Source of the DNA: Rhyacichthys aspro
Taxonomy: Eukaryota > Chordata > Actinopteri > Gobiiformes > Rhyacichthyidae
DNA: 64,000 nucleotides
Reading direction: 5' to 3'
Assembly: GCA_036850595.1 (NCBI GenBank)
Contig: CM072148.1
Location: 2,822,100 to 2,886,099 of the forward strand
Each line of letters starts with the position of its first letter. The stretch's first letter is position 1. This document shows, piece after piece, positions 22,601 to 32,995 of this stretch. The notes below the pieces were generated by a model. That model made no database searches. It was not told the DNA's origin and saw only the letters and a program-made list of their open reading frames with translations. The position numbers were made by a program, and so were the translations under genes.

Positions 22601-25273
22601 AATAATAATGAAATAAGTGTAAATATCATCCTTAAATGAATCCAGAACCAAACCAGGACCACCCTGGGACTGATCCAGTAAACCTGAATCAAAAATCAAA
22701 ATCTAAAGGTCTATAAATCCAAATGTATCGTCAGGGATTAATGGACATCATTTGAATTAGTTTCTGTCGGAGCTGCACCTGCTGCTGCTGCATTAGTTCA
22801 GTGGAGCGCGGCAGGATTAGCCTTTAGCGCACTCAAAAAACGCTGAATAATTGACCAATCTCCTTTTGTCTCATTCATGCCGTTTCGATTGAACATATGC
22901 TGAGGCCATTTACAACCAAAACATACAGTAGTGGCCGCTTCAAGAGACAAAACTATAAGAATCAAACAAAATCAATGGTTTCAATCAAGAACTGGATGTA
23001 GGACCAACCCTCTCCCCTGCAGCAGATCCTAGTTGCTTTATTTTCACTCTGCTGTACTTTTTCTCTGTTTAAATACTCTAAAAGGCTAAAATATAACTTT
23101 AACCCAGCAGTGGCCGTTTTCCAAATAAATAAATGAACAAATAAATCCTTTACAAAAATGAATACGATAAAAAACACAGTAGATTCTTTTAAAACTGATC
23201 CATGGCTCACAAGAAAACATTTGTGGAGCTGAATAGTTAGTTACAAGAGCTGATATTTATATTATGATAAAATATGTGATAAAATCTCACTAAATATAAA
23301 TAAAACTTGTACTAAAAGAACTGTTTATTGGGCAAATGTTATCAAAATGGACACAGTTTAAATTGTATTTAAGCTGCTGCACTTATTCTTCTATCACTGC
23401 TTTTTAAAACACTTGCAGTGCATTGTGGGTATTTTGGAATAAGGCAAGGCCAAGGAGGATCCACAGATGCATCCTGGGTATTTTGGACAAACGGAGGACT
23501 CATTTCTTTGGAGGAGGTGCGATTTGAAACCAAATGCAACACACTTTCGGTCGTTAGTTTTTCTCCAAAGAAGGATCCTGGGAATTAGGAAACGGCTTCT
23601 TTGAAAATCAACGGCGGCCATGATTGATTTAGGATCCATCTCTTTACAAATAAACTGATAAAAAGCACCTAAAGAGCCTCTGCAGACGAGTGTAGTCCTT
23701 AATCCAGTTGATCTGATAATCCCTGTCTCCTGTTCAATGAGGCTCTGCTCAACCTTGTTGTCGGTGATACTTTATGATGTTTGTGGTTCCATTTACTAAA
23801 GGTCACTCTGAGGCAGTGAGTCGATCTGAGGCGACAGACTGACCTTTAGAGTGAAAGGTCATAAGGTCAAGGACAGGACACCACTACGAGACTTTACATG
23901 TGCTGTCACCTGGGATTAACACGAATGAACAGCACAGAAACCTGCTACTGACTATAAACAACTGAAAATACAATAATGTCTGTTTTTAAATTGTAAATAT
24001 ATTAATTTGTAAGAGAAATTTCATGCAGATGGAAGAATGTGTACTTAAATAAAAACAGTTAGTTTAAAATAGAAAACATCTCTTAATTATCAGTGAAAAT
24101 ATCAACATTACAGGTAAAAAAATGATATTATCTTCAAAGAAAAAGGCCTTGTTCCACTGAGAAAGAATGTGTGAAAGAAACTTAATTAATATGGTATTTA
24201 CTAATTCATATCTGCCATTTAAACTGCTTATTACATTACTATTGCATCCTTGAAATATTAGCAATTACATAAAAATTACTTAGTACTTAACCATAATTAC
24301 TTATTTAATATTATTGTGTTGCCATGCTATTACAAAAAATTACATTTGTAAAGAAACTGTAGTAAAAACATGGCTGAAGTACGGAGTTTAATTTGATTTA
24401 TGGTGCAAAAAAGTAAAAATTAAAAAAAAAATCCAAAAAAATGTAAGTCAAATAAAAAATACAAAAAATGCTTACTGTGCTTCTGCCAAAAAATAAAATA
24501 AAATAAATAAATAAACGTTAAATGGTTCAAATATAAGAAACTGTAGTCAAATGTAAAAATTGCATTATTTATTTAAAACTAAAAAAGTTTCTTTGAAGAA
24601 ATCTACTCAAATTAGCTTAAAAATTCTAAGTAGCTTCAAGTCCACCTCTTCTTGTGCTGTACGTTTGTGTTTGTTTGAGAATGGATGAAATGCATTGTTT
24701 TCTTAAAGCGTTATAACAAAACAAAATCAGACTCACTGTTTCTCTTTCTTCTTCAGTCGGAAAATCTTCAATCCCAGCTTTCAACCTGTTACTCCACAAA
24801 CCTCCTGCAAACAATGCACTAATGACATTTTCCTGATCAGAAATGGACACACAGTGGACGTACGCTGAGTTTACTACGCAGTGACTTGTGGTGCGAGACA
24901 GTGAAAGTTGTGATTAGTTTGAGCCGAGGATAAAGGGCGGATTGAGACGGGCCTAATCCCTCACACATGGCTCCTGCAGCGTGGATCCAACCAGAAACGT
25001 GTCGAGTCACGAGCACAACTCCGTTCTCTGTCACAAGAATTAATAAAAACTGAGAGAAGGCATTTAAATTGACATAAAGCAGTATAAATATATCTACAGT
25101 GTTTCTGGTCTGAGCCTTTAACATTGTTTTTTTTAGCTTTTTGTTGATTAAAAGTTTCACTCTCAAAAGGTAAAGAAATTTAAATTGTCTTTTGAACATG
25201 TGTTGAACATAATTTTCTGAAAAAGTTTGAAAAAAAGGATGCATTGGTGGCCTTTTTCCAATTGATAAATGCA

Positions 25274-25291
25274 CTGCTGCCCTCTAGTGGC
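25274..25291 (-). promoter_or_regulatory. CTCF-like motif (intergenic, leftward)
   Basis: On the minus strand GCCACTAGAGGGCAGCAG, a close match to the CTCF core. It lies between trim2 and fhdc1 and points left. Confidence 0.5.
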
Positions 25292-25879
25292 TCAGAGGGG
25301 GAGGTGAAGCTGGGTCCTCAATGAGAAATCTATTAAACAGGGTTGTATCTCTGTGCTTGTAATGTCTGCAAATAACACATAGTAATAATCTGTATTGTTC
25401 CTGTAACATTGACAAAATAAAGACTTATAAAAAAAACCCCATAACACTACAATAATATATTAAAGATTTTGAACTTCCACATGTGAAAAAGTTAAGGACT
25501 GTCACCGTGTTTTGATGTTGGTCCAAAAAGCTGGTTTTAATAAAGTTAGGACCTTGTTGCTAATTCATTATGAGGCTATAGGTTAAGAAGTACCACAATA
25601 GTATTAAATAAATGCAGTGTAGCTTCTCTATTTGAGCTATTTGTGAATATACTGTGTATAACTGTCCTGTTTGTTGAGTTTTTTCTCTGATCCTGATGGA
25701 GGAACTAAAGACACTGGCTGTTGTCTTGTACAGTCTGTAAAGGTCTTAGAGACAACTGCTGCTGTAATACTGCGATATAAAAATAGGATTGAGATTGTTA
25801 AAGCCATGGCTGTAGTTCTGAGGTGGTATGTGATTGTGTAGTTAACCTCAAAGGCCGAAAGTTCAGCTGGAACTACGGC

Positions 25880-26375
25880 AGTTCTTCATTTGTGAAAAAA
25901 CAGTCTTTCTGATCCATCTACTGTTTATTCTAAGGGATTGTAATAGATGAGAACCTCTATTCAGGAACAGAAAACCTTGCTCCAAAAAGGAGCGCTCCCA
26001 TTGGTCGACACTTGTCACATGACGTTCCAGGAAGTTTAATAGCTGCAGATAAAGTGTATTTTCAGCTGAATATGTCTTTTAACAGAGAAACAGCTGAAAA
26101 AAGAAAAGCATCAACAGAGAAAAGGGAGGCAACGTAAAACACAGATAAATACTGTCAATTCAATCACGTAATGTTTAACGAGGAGGAGCTAAGCTAAGCT
26201 AACGCTAAACTCTTAACTTCAGTTTGGTCAAATGGATTAGTATTTTGGAGGAAAAATTGGTCTGGTTTTATTTTTTTAATAAAAGAGAAGCAGGAGAGGT
26301 CTCTAGGCTGCTTTTGGAGGAGAGTGGAGTCTGAAACAGGGACAAAAAAAGGAAAATCAGGAGTGGAGCTTTAAT
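25880..26375 (-). repeat. Dispersed repeat family 'F1', copy 2 (inverted)
   Basis: Reverse complement of the element at 19040, near-identical over several hundred bases but lacking part of the TTAGCTGTGACTTCAGCGTC region. It begins (minus strand) TTAAAGCTCCACTCCTGATT, the same terminus as the copy at 36.5 kb. Confidence 0.8.
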
Positions 26376-26897
26376 AAACACCAAATCAAACAGGACAAGT
26401 GTTCAGTTTACACAGCAACATGTGATTTATTGAGGTCTTGGATCATAAACATGAACTGTAACAGTGACAGTGACATGATCAGCAGCTCGTGCTCTAATGA
26501 TCTGTAATCTCTAGTGATGAGCGTGTTTTCATTTTGAGTAAAGACCCGGCAGAACAGCAGAGCACCTGTTAAACTCAACCACAAACATATACACTTTACA
26601 TTTAACGCTTCACAAGTAAGTATAAAACTATAGTCTTTCTCACTGTACAAGACATTAATGGTAAAATAAGGCAAAACAAAAAGAGAAATGTGTTCAAACG
26701 TTAAAGGCTCCTGTTAGTGTGGGAACAGCATTGACCTTTGTATTTTATAGGCCTCTTTGTACGACATGGTAATGGATGTTTAGACTGCGTCGCCACGGAA
26801 ACCCTTCCACAATAAGGAAGCTGTGGAGCGGGAAGGCTAAATGCAAATGCACCACATCGGCTCTGGTAAAGGGCACAGTGTAAGGCTGTAGGAGAGA

Positions 26898-26913
26898 GCA
26901 GCAGGGGGCAGCG
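26898..26913 (+). promoter_or_regulatory. CTCF-like motif (intergenic, rightward)
   Basis: GCAGCAGGGGGCAGCG on the plus strand fits the CTCF core CAGCAGGGGGC. With the site at 25274 it forms a divergently oriented pair 1.6 kb apart. Confidence 0.5.
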
Positions 26914-29900
26914 TGGACATGATATAGGCCTCTTTAAATGAAGTCTGAGTAAAGGCAGTAGTGTTATATTAGGTGGTAAAGGGTTTAAAGTTCATTAGAT
27001 TGTAGACATTTGCTGTGGATGTACTGTAAAATGTAAAAAAACTAAACGAAAAGTATTTTAATATGAAGGTTTTTTAGTCAGTTAAGTAACTTCTTTATTG
27101 ATTGTGATGTTTTTTGGGCTTATTCGGACAAACACTGTGTTGTAAGACTTAATAATTCATAAATATATATAATGTAAATGTATGATACTAAGGAATATTG
27201 GAAAAATGACAGTAGAGAGCGTACAGAAGAGCTCTGACGGGATGATAAATATCAGGGTTTGACTTTATTACGGATTTGTATTTTAAATTTTAGGCAAACA
27301 CTGTTGTTATTATAAGAAACGACTATAAACAGCATCTTTCCAAATAAATGAGTGCAGTCCCTTAAACTTTAAACACACTTTTTCACTCGTTTCACTGACT
27401 TTTATTCTATTGATCTATTCCTAGGGACACACCAGTTTTATTCAATATTATAACTACATTACCAATTATAAAAGTGTCTTTTTGGCTCTTTCTGCCCGTA
27501 TTACAATAACGATATATATCACAGTTTCAATATTGTCGTCATAAAAACACCTCACAACCAGTTATGGTCCTATGTCTACTGCAGAGACAATAACTGAGTT
27601 TACGTTATTCAAACAAATGAATGGAATTACAGACAAGAATTAAAAAATTTTAGAAAGTCTAGTCTGCAATCATGTTTTAGTTACAATAATTAATTTATGC
27701 CTAATAATATTATAAAACAGTGTTATTTTCCGGGACGAGGCATTCAGAACAGTGCTTTTTTCAGTTCAGAAATCCTCCTAAAACGAGCTTAAGAAGAAAA
27801 TTCTGTGAAAGAAGCTTCATGAATAAGGCCCAATATTCTTCTAATAAACTGTATTTAATTGAACAGGTTTATTATAACTGCAGTTAGAGCAGGATTAGCT
27901 TTGACAGAAGGGTGAGTGATTAATTAGACTTCATGTATCTTAGGGTATATTAATTCATGTATGCTAATGCTGCTATTAACATTAACGTCCAGCTTAGTGG
28001 CTAATTTAAGGGATGCAAGTTGTAGTCAGGAGCTAAATAAAACTTTTCTTTCCTTTAATTTAAATTAAAAAATTGAAATAATCTAATCTATGCATATACT
28101 TTTGGAAAATGTGATTTAAGTTTAGGGTTAGCTGATTTGAAAAAGCACTCAATTCAAATATTTTCCTCTATAAATATCCTTTATATAGTTGTTTAAAGTC
28201 AGTGAAGGGTTGCCATTTGGTGAAATTTACTGCAGACCACACACTCTGCTGCATGTGACACTGGGCTTTTGTGTCTTTACTTTTTTCTACTCCATTTGCA
28301 TAACAGGGAAGAGGAAGACACACAAAGCGGGATAATACACCGGGCCGGGGCGAGTCTGGGGAAAGATAAAAGATGTGTGTGTGCTCTGCTGTACTTTCCT
28401 GTTTAACCACTTACTACCCCTCATTTATAATGCCATGTAAACATATTTATAGTCAGAAAAATACTATGTCTTTACAGTATTTACAGAATGAGAGGATGAG
28501 GATGGAGGAGATGGTGATGGTCGCTACATTAAGCTTTAAGGCAATGCACTGCTGTGACTGAAGGCAAGAGATGATTATTATTATCTCTTCATATCAGGAA
28601 ACGGCAAGACAATTTTTAAACAGTCTTTTTTTAAATAAATCTTGCTCAGTGGTTTTCTTTTGTCACATTAACTTTGTCTAAGCCTAAACAGGACTCCAGG
28701 ACTGTATGAAGGAGCGCTAACGCCTACTGACGTCTATACACAGAAGGTACAAGTGGTACCGTAGTTCATTCGTCTACACTAAAGTGACATTCTTATTGAG
28801 CATATCATATTTAATCTACACTGAACATGCAGAAACAGATGAACGCAAGAATAAAATGTTGCCATTGTGCATTTGCATCGGTCGAAAAGCACCAGAATGG
28901 AGCCGGTTTGGCTAGCAGTTAGTGGCGTTAGCGCTCGTTTTGTTTGCCTGATAACTTTGGGTTTTTGGATTATTTGTTGATGGAAATGGAGCTGTTGGGA
29001 ACTGAATACGTTGGCATTGATACAACATTTGATATAGAAAGGAACAAAGGAACAACTGCTAGCTTTCCAGAGTTGCAAGAGGCTGCATAATCTTTGTACG
29101 AAGAAATGTAGCATTATTAATTATTCAGCTAGATTAGATTAGCCAAAAACAAATCAGAGAGTTTCTTTTGTCTTTTGAGCCAGTTTTTCAGTGGTTCATT
29201 GAAAATATAGATTTAATACATCACAGAAAATTCATTAGAAAATTGCAAACTTCGGGCTAATCTTTATATGGCTATAGTAGCATTAGCTTGAATGGTAAAT
29301 AAACTCTTTTATAGTGAAATGTGCTATTATGTTAGCATTACTAACTATATCAGCTGTGTCTCCAAACATCAAACAGTGTGTCTTGACAATGAATCTATTA
29401 ATTCAGAGTGCCATATGTGACACTAATGCTAGTTTAGCTAAAACATTTTCCGTGGAAGAAAAGCAGAGTTTGAATCCTTTCTTGCAGCCTTTTTTCCTTT
29501 GTTTTTGTAGATTTTTAACAATGCAATCTCAGTTTGGGTCATAAACTATAGCTACACACAAACAGTGAGTGCTTTTGAAGACACCCATTAGTTTGTAGAT
29601 TGAAAAAGCTATAGTAAGAGCTACTGGTTTGGTTGCCTCTCTTTAGTCTGAACACTAGTTAGTGCATAGTGTGATCTGGTAATATTGATACAAAACACAA
29701 TTTCGTTCACGTGGTTGTGGAAATAGTTGAAGAAATGTACAATGGCAACTCATTCTCTTAAATCAGGTTGATTTAAATGTGCTGATAAAAGGCCACTGAT
29801 TAAAATTCTGAGGTATTAAGCAAAAACAAATTGAAAACAAAGCTGCGACCGAAGGAGCAAAACAAAGAGACTGTATCAGCAGCAAAGTACAGTACAGTAA

Positions 29901-30069
29901 AACGTGACCCTGAATGAAAGAAACTCAAACCGTCTCAAGATGTCGGAGCTAAGTAGCAGCATTTCATCGTCAGTGTTGACTGTACATTATCACAGACACT
30001 AGTGTTTAATTACAGACTAAGCAGGCGAACGAGTTTCTGTTCGAGAAACACACATTTGCCTTTTGTCGA
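26914..30069. other. Intergenic DNA downstream of fhdc1, no gene recognised
   Basis: AT-rich sequence with many short open frames of no recognisable content. The part right of about 30070 may be fhdc1 3' UTR, depending on which poly(A) signal is used. Confidence 0.5.
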
Positions 30070-30955
30070 TTTATTATGAACCCACTACCCTCCTTTTGAA
30101 TAAAGGACTCGACAACTAGGATGTCTGTGCAATGACAAAAATTACAATAGATTCTTTGTTGGCCTTGTGATTGGTTAGTGAGCAACCAATCAGAGGGCTC
30201 CATGCCTATAGCAACATATAGCAACTGATGTTAGCCTGTTGGTTTCTAATTGATTTAAAAATTTACAATAAATAATTTTCAAATGGAAACAGAATCATTT
30301 AGGATGATAACAAAATGTAATGTTACAATAATGTTTACTTAGCTTGCTCAACCAAGCCCCTTTATGGCTGGGGTTAACATTTATAAGCTAACAATGAGGC
30401 TAACAAACGCACAGCTGCTCCCTATTGACTTTAAGATATTTGTTAAATCTAAACACAACTAAAAGCAGCTGTAATAATAATCTAAAACAAGGTGAAGGAC
30501 CTATAGTAACATTGTACTCCACTCATGACAAATAAAACCCATTCAAAGAGAAGGAAATGTCTTACGGTGCTAGCATGTGCTAATGTTATGATTATCAATA
30601 ACTTGGGAAGGCGGGAACCAGTCAATTTTTGTTTCCGTGTAAAAATATGTTGTCTTTAATAGAGACAAACATTAATGGTGCTAGAGTCTAATGTGGTAAA
30701 TATGAAAATATAGAATAATCTACAATTGTCTAGACATTAGCTATGGCTGCTAATGTTAACTTTCCTTCCCAATGGTTAGCTTTGCGGTTGCTATGTCTTG
30801 CTATAGTTATGACTCTCTGATTTTGTAACCAATCAAAAGGCCAATAAACAGTCAGTTCAGAGAAGAAGTTAATTGCATCTTTTCATAGTCTTTCAGTCAT
30901 TTGAACAGAAAGGTGCCCTCTATCGCTGCACGTCTATTGTCTTTGTCCAGTCGTT
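30070..30955 (-). other. fhdc1: Probable fhdc1 3' untranslated region
   Basis: Sequence 3' of the fhdc1 stop codon. On the minus strand ATTAAA occurs at 30660-30655 and canonical AATAAA at 30075-30070, giving UTRs of about 0.3 or 0.9 kb. No further conserved element was recognised. Confidence 0.35.
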
Positions 30956-32995
30956 TCACTTCCAGCTCGGTTTAGTGCCCCGGCTAATTGTCAAGTCTCT
31001 CGACTGGAGTGACTTTTCAGAGAAGCTACTTGTTTTGCGCTGATCCTCCCTCGTAGCTGGAGGAGGTGGGGTCTCGCTACGATACGTGCTGCGACTTGCC
31101 GCCTTCACGCTCTGCACCCGTCTTATCCCGGCCGACTGGGCTCGCTCCTCCGAGGACGTGGCTGCGGGCTTGTTCGGCTTTGCTTGTCGAGCTAGGACTG
31201 AAGGGCTGCGGGACGGTGTGGACGGCTCCTTCTTGGTTCGGGAAGTTGACGCGACTGTATTCCGGGCGAAGCTAGGAACGTCAGAAGTGGTCTTGGGAGT
31301 GATAGGGCTGCTGTTCTCAGGGGATACCTGCGTTTGAGCTTGGGCTAATGCTCTCATCGTTGACCGACACATCTTCTCCTCAGGTTTGGGAATATTCCTC
31401 AAAGGTTTGGCGCTGGGTTTGTGGATAGAAGCTTTCCTCGGAGTAGAATCGCGCGTCCATCTTGAAGCACTTCCGCTCAGTCCCCTTTGAGCTTTGGACT
31501 CATCTGGAGGCATGCTGGAGTGTCTTGGAGGTCTAGTGATCCTCTCGCTTCGACCTCTCGCCGGTGTACTTTGGTCTCGTAACGGTCGGCGAGTCTCGGC
31601 GCTCTCTGCTTGTCTCTCTCCTCTTCGGCTGCTTCCCGATCTTGTTAGCTTGCTAATGGGCACCACTCTCCTCATGCCTTGGCTTTCGTTGCTAGTTAGC
31701 GTTCGTACACCTCGGCTAGCAATATTCTTTCCCCCTTTCGCTGCTTTATTTTTAGCATGTGTTTGCTTCTTGCTACTTTTTAGCATTTCCTTGCAGTCGA
31801 CGCTTTGTTTGCCCTCAGCAGTGCCGCCGCTTTCTGTATCCCATTCTTCGGTTTGAGTCCCAAAAGTAGCATCACCCGCTTTAGGCTCGGAGAACTCGCT
31901 AGTTGACTGCTCGTTGGGAGATTCCAAATTTGACGAAACAGAGCTGGGATCTTGTTCGTGGATTTTGCCAAATCTGAAGAGGTCTGTCTCGGAGTAATCC
32001 AAGGTAACGGAGCAGTCAGTTTCAGTGCAGTCTATGATGTAAAACACTGGTTTCTTGTTGGATACAGAAGGGTCTAACGGGAGAGTTGTGTCACAAGTCG
32101 TAGATGAAATTGTACTATTGTCCAATTCCTCAGTCTCTTTTTCAAAGGTTCCAGATTTTTGAGAACCCTCAGGTTTCTCTTTCATAGCTACCTTTGAGTC
32201 TTTTTGTAAAATTTTATCAGCAGAAACATTGTCCAGTTTCTCTTGAGGTTCATCCAGTTCCAAATCAGTCACAAATACATCCTCTGGTTTGACAAAAGGC
32301 ATTGGATTACTGTTATTGTTGGGACTCGGGAGCTCAAACGCTTGTGGTCCCCGGACTAAAGTGTGTTTCTCTACGTTGACATTCATGTGGCCAGAAATTG
32401 CCGTGTTGGGAACATGTGCGGATTTCTGAAAGACACAAAATGGCCGCGGCAAAGTGCTCCCCTCAGAAACTGAAGAGTACTTAATGTTGTTGTTGTTGTA
32501 TGGGTCTTCGTTGTCGTTGAGTCCCGAGGAGGAAAACCTAGCGAGCGGGCTAATCGGCTCTGTTTCTGCGTGAGGAGAAGTGACTGGATATCTGTCCCAG
32601 CCCAGTTCTCTGTTGTCATCTTGAGCTAACATCCACGGAGCGGCCCTTCTCTGGAGAGGACGACCAGAACGCGGTAGACTATTAAACTTAGCGTACTCAT
32701 TCCCGGTGCGTCCGAACACTTCCAGGTATCCTTGAAGCTCTCGGTCCGCTATGCTAGTCATGGTGTGGCGGTGGCGTCTAGCGCTGGCAGAGCGGCTCAG
32801 AGGACTGTTCGGGCTCTGGGATCTTTGGAAGAAGTCCAGCAGGCCCTCTTTGGTGAGCATCTCCACGTCGTTCTCGCTGCTGCTGCGACCGAAGCCCCCG
32901 CTCTGGTCAGAACCGGACCAGGCGCAGCGCTTCTCCTCCAGCTCTCGGAGGCGTCGCTGTCGGGCCGCTTCCTTTAGCTCACGCTCCATGTTGTC
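30956..32995 (-). CDS. fhdc1: fhdc1 last coding exon (C-terminal tail)
   Basis: 2040 nt, 679 codons and a stop, acceptor TTTCTCAG|GAC. It starts with a charged helix (DNMERELKEAARQRRLRELE), continuous with FH2, then a long low-complexity Ser/Pro/Arg tail. Mammalian FHDC1 binds microtubules through this region; the basic block from about residue 860 to the end carries the best conserved islands. VFYIIDCTETDCSVTLD (753-769) corresponds to a conserved acidic motif in human. Candidate poly(A) signals on the minus strand are ATTAAA at 30660-30655 and AATAAA at 30075-30070. Confidence 0.95.
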   Translation of the reverse strand, partial: DNMERELKEAARQRRLRELEEKRCAWSGSDQSGGFGRSSSENDVEMLTKEGLLDFFQRSQSPNSPLSRSASARRHRHTMTSIADRELQGYLEVFGRTGNEYAKFNSLPRSGRPLQRRAAPWMLAQDDNRELGWDRYPVTSPHAETEPISPLARFSSSGLNDNEDPYNNNNIKYSSVSEGSTLPRPFCVFQKSAHVPNTAISGHMNVNVEKHTLVRGPQAFELPSPNNNSNPMPFVKPEDVFVTDLELDEPQEKLDNVSADKILQKDSKVAMKEKPEGSQKSGTFEKETEELDNSTISSTTCDTTLPLDPSVSNKKPVFYIIDCTETDCSVTLDYSETDLFRFGKIHEQDPSSVSSNLESPNEQSTSEFSEPKAGDATFGTQTEEWDTESGGTAEGKQSVDCKEMLKSSKKQTHAKNKAAKGGKNIASRGVRTLTSNESQGMRRVVPISKLTRSGSSRRGERQAESAETRRPLRDQSTPARGRSERITRPPRHSSMPPDESKAQRGLSGSASRWTRDSTPRKASIHKPSAKPLRNIPKPEEKMCRSTMRALAQAQTQVSPENSSPITPKTTSDVPSFARNTVASTSRTKKEPSTPSRSPSVLARQAKPNKPAATSSEERAQSAGIRRVQSVKAASRSTYRSETPPPPATREDQRKTSSFSEKSLQSRDLTISRGTKPSWK

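Larger units (their letters stand above)
20961..25270. other. Intergenic DNA upstream of trim2, no gene recognised
   Basis: Mostly AT-rich. Segments at 21130-21605 and from 22100 have ends like CAGGGCTGATTCTAG and CAGGGCCGTGTTAAT, plus GGGGGCCC blocks, which suggests decayed DNA transposons, but terminal repeats or target duplications could not be paired. An X-box-like motif lies at 21722-21735. Open frames in this stretch show no domains. Confidence 0.45.

Noticed and set aside
23394..23639. Minus-strand 81-residue frame with ATCCTGGGTATTTTGG-type internal repeats
   Set aside because: No recognisable domain; it looks like decayed repeat sequence, but ends could not be defined.
31494..31856. 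Plus-strand open frames of 70-120 residues across 31.0-33.0 kb
   Set aside because: They are antisense shadows of the fhdc1 last exon, whose minus-strand frame has clear homology.
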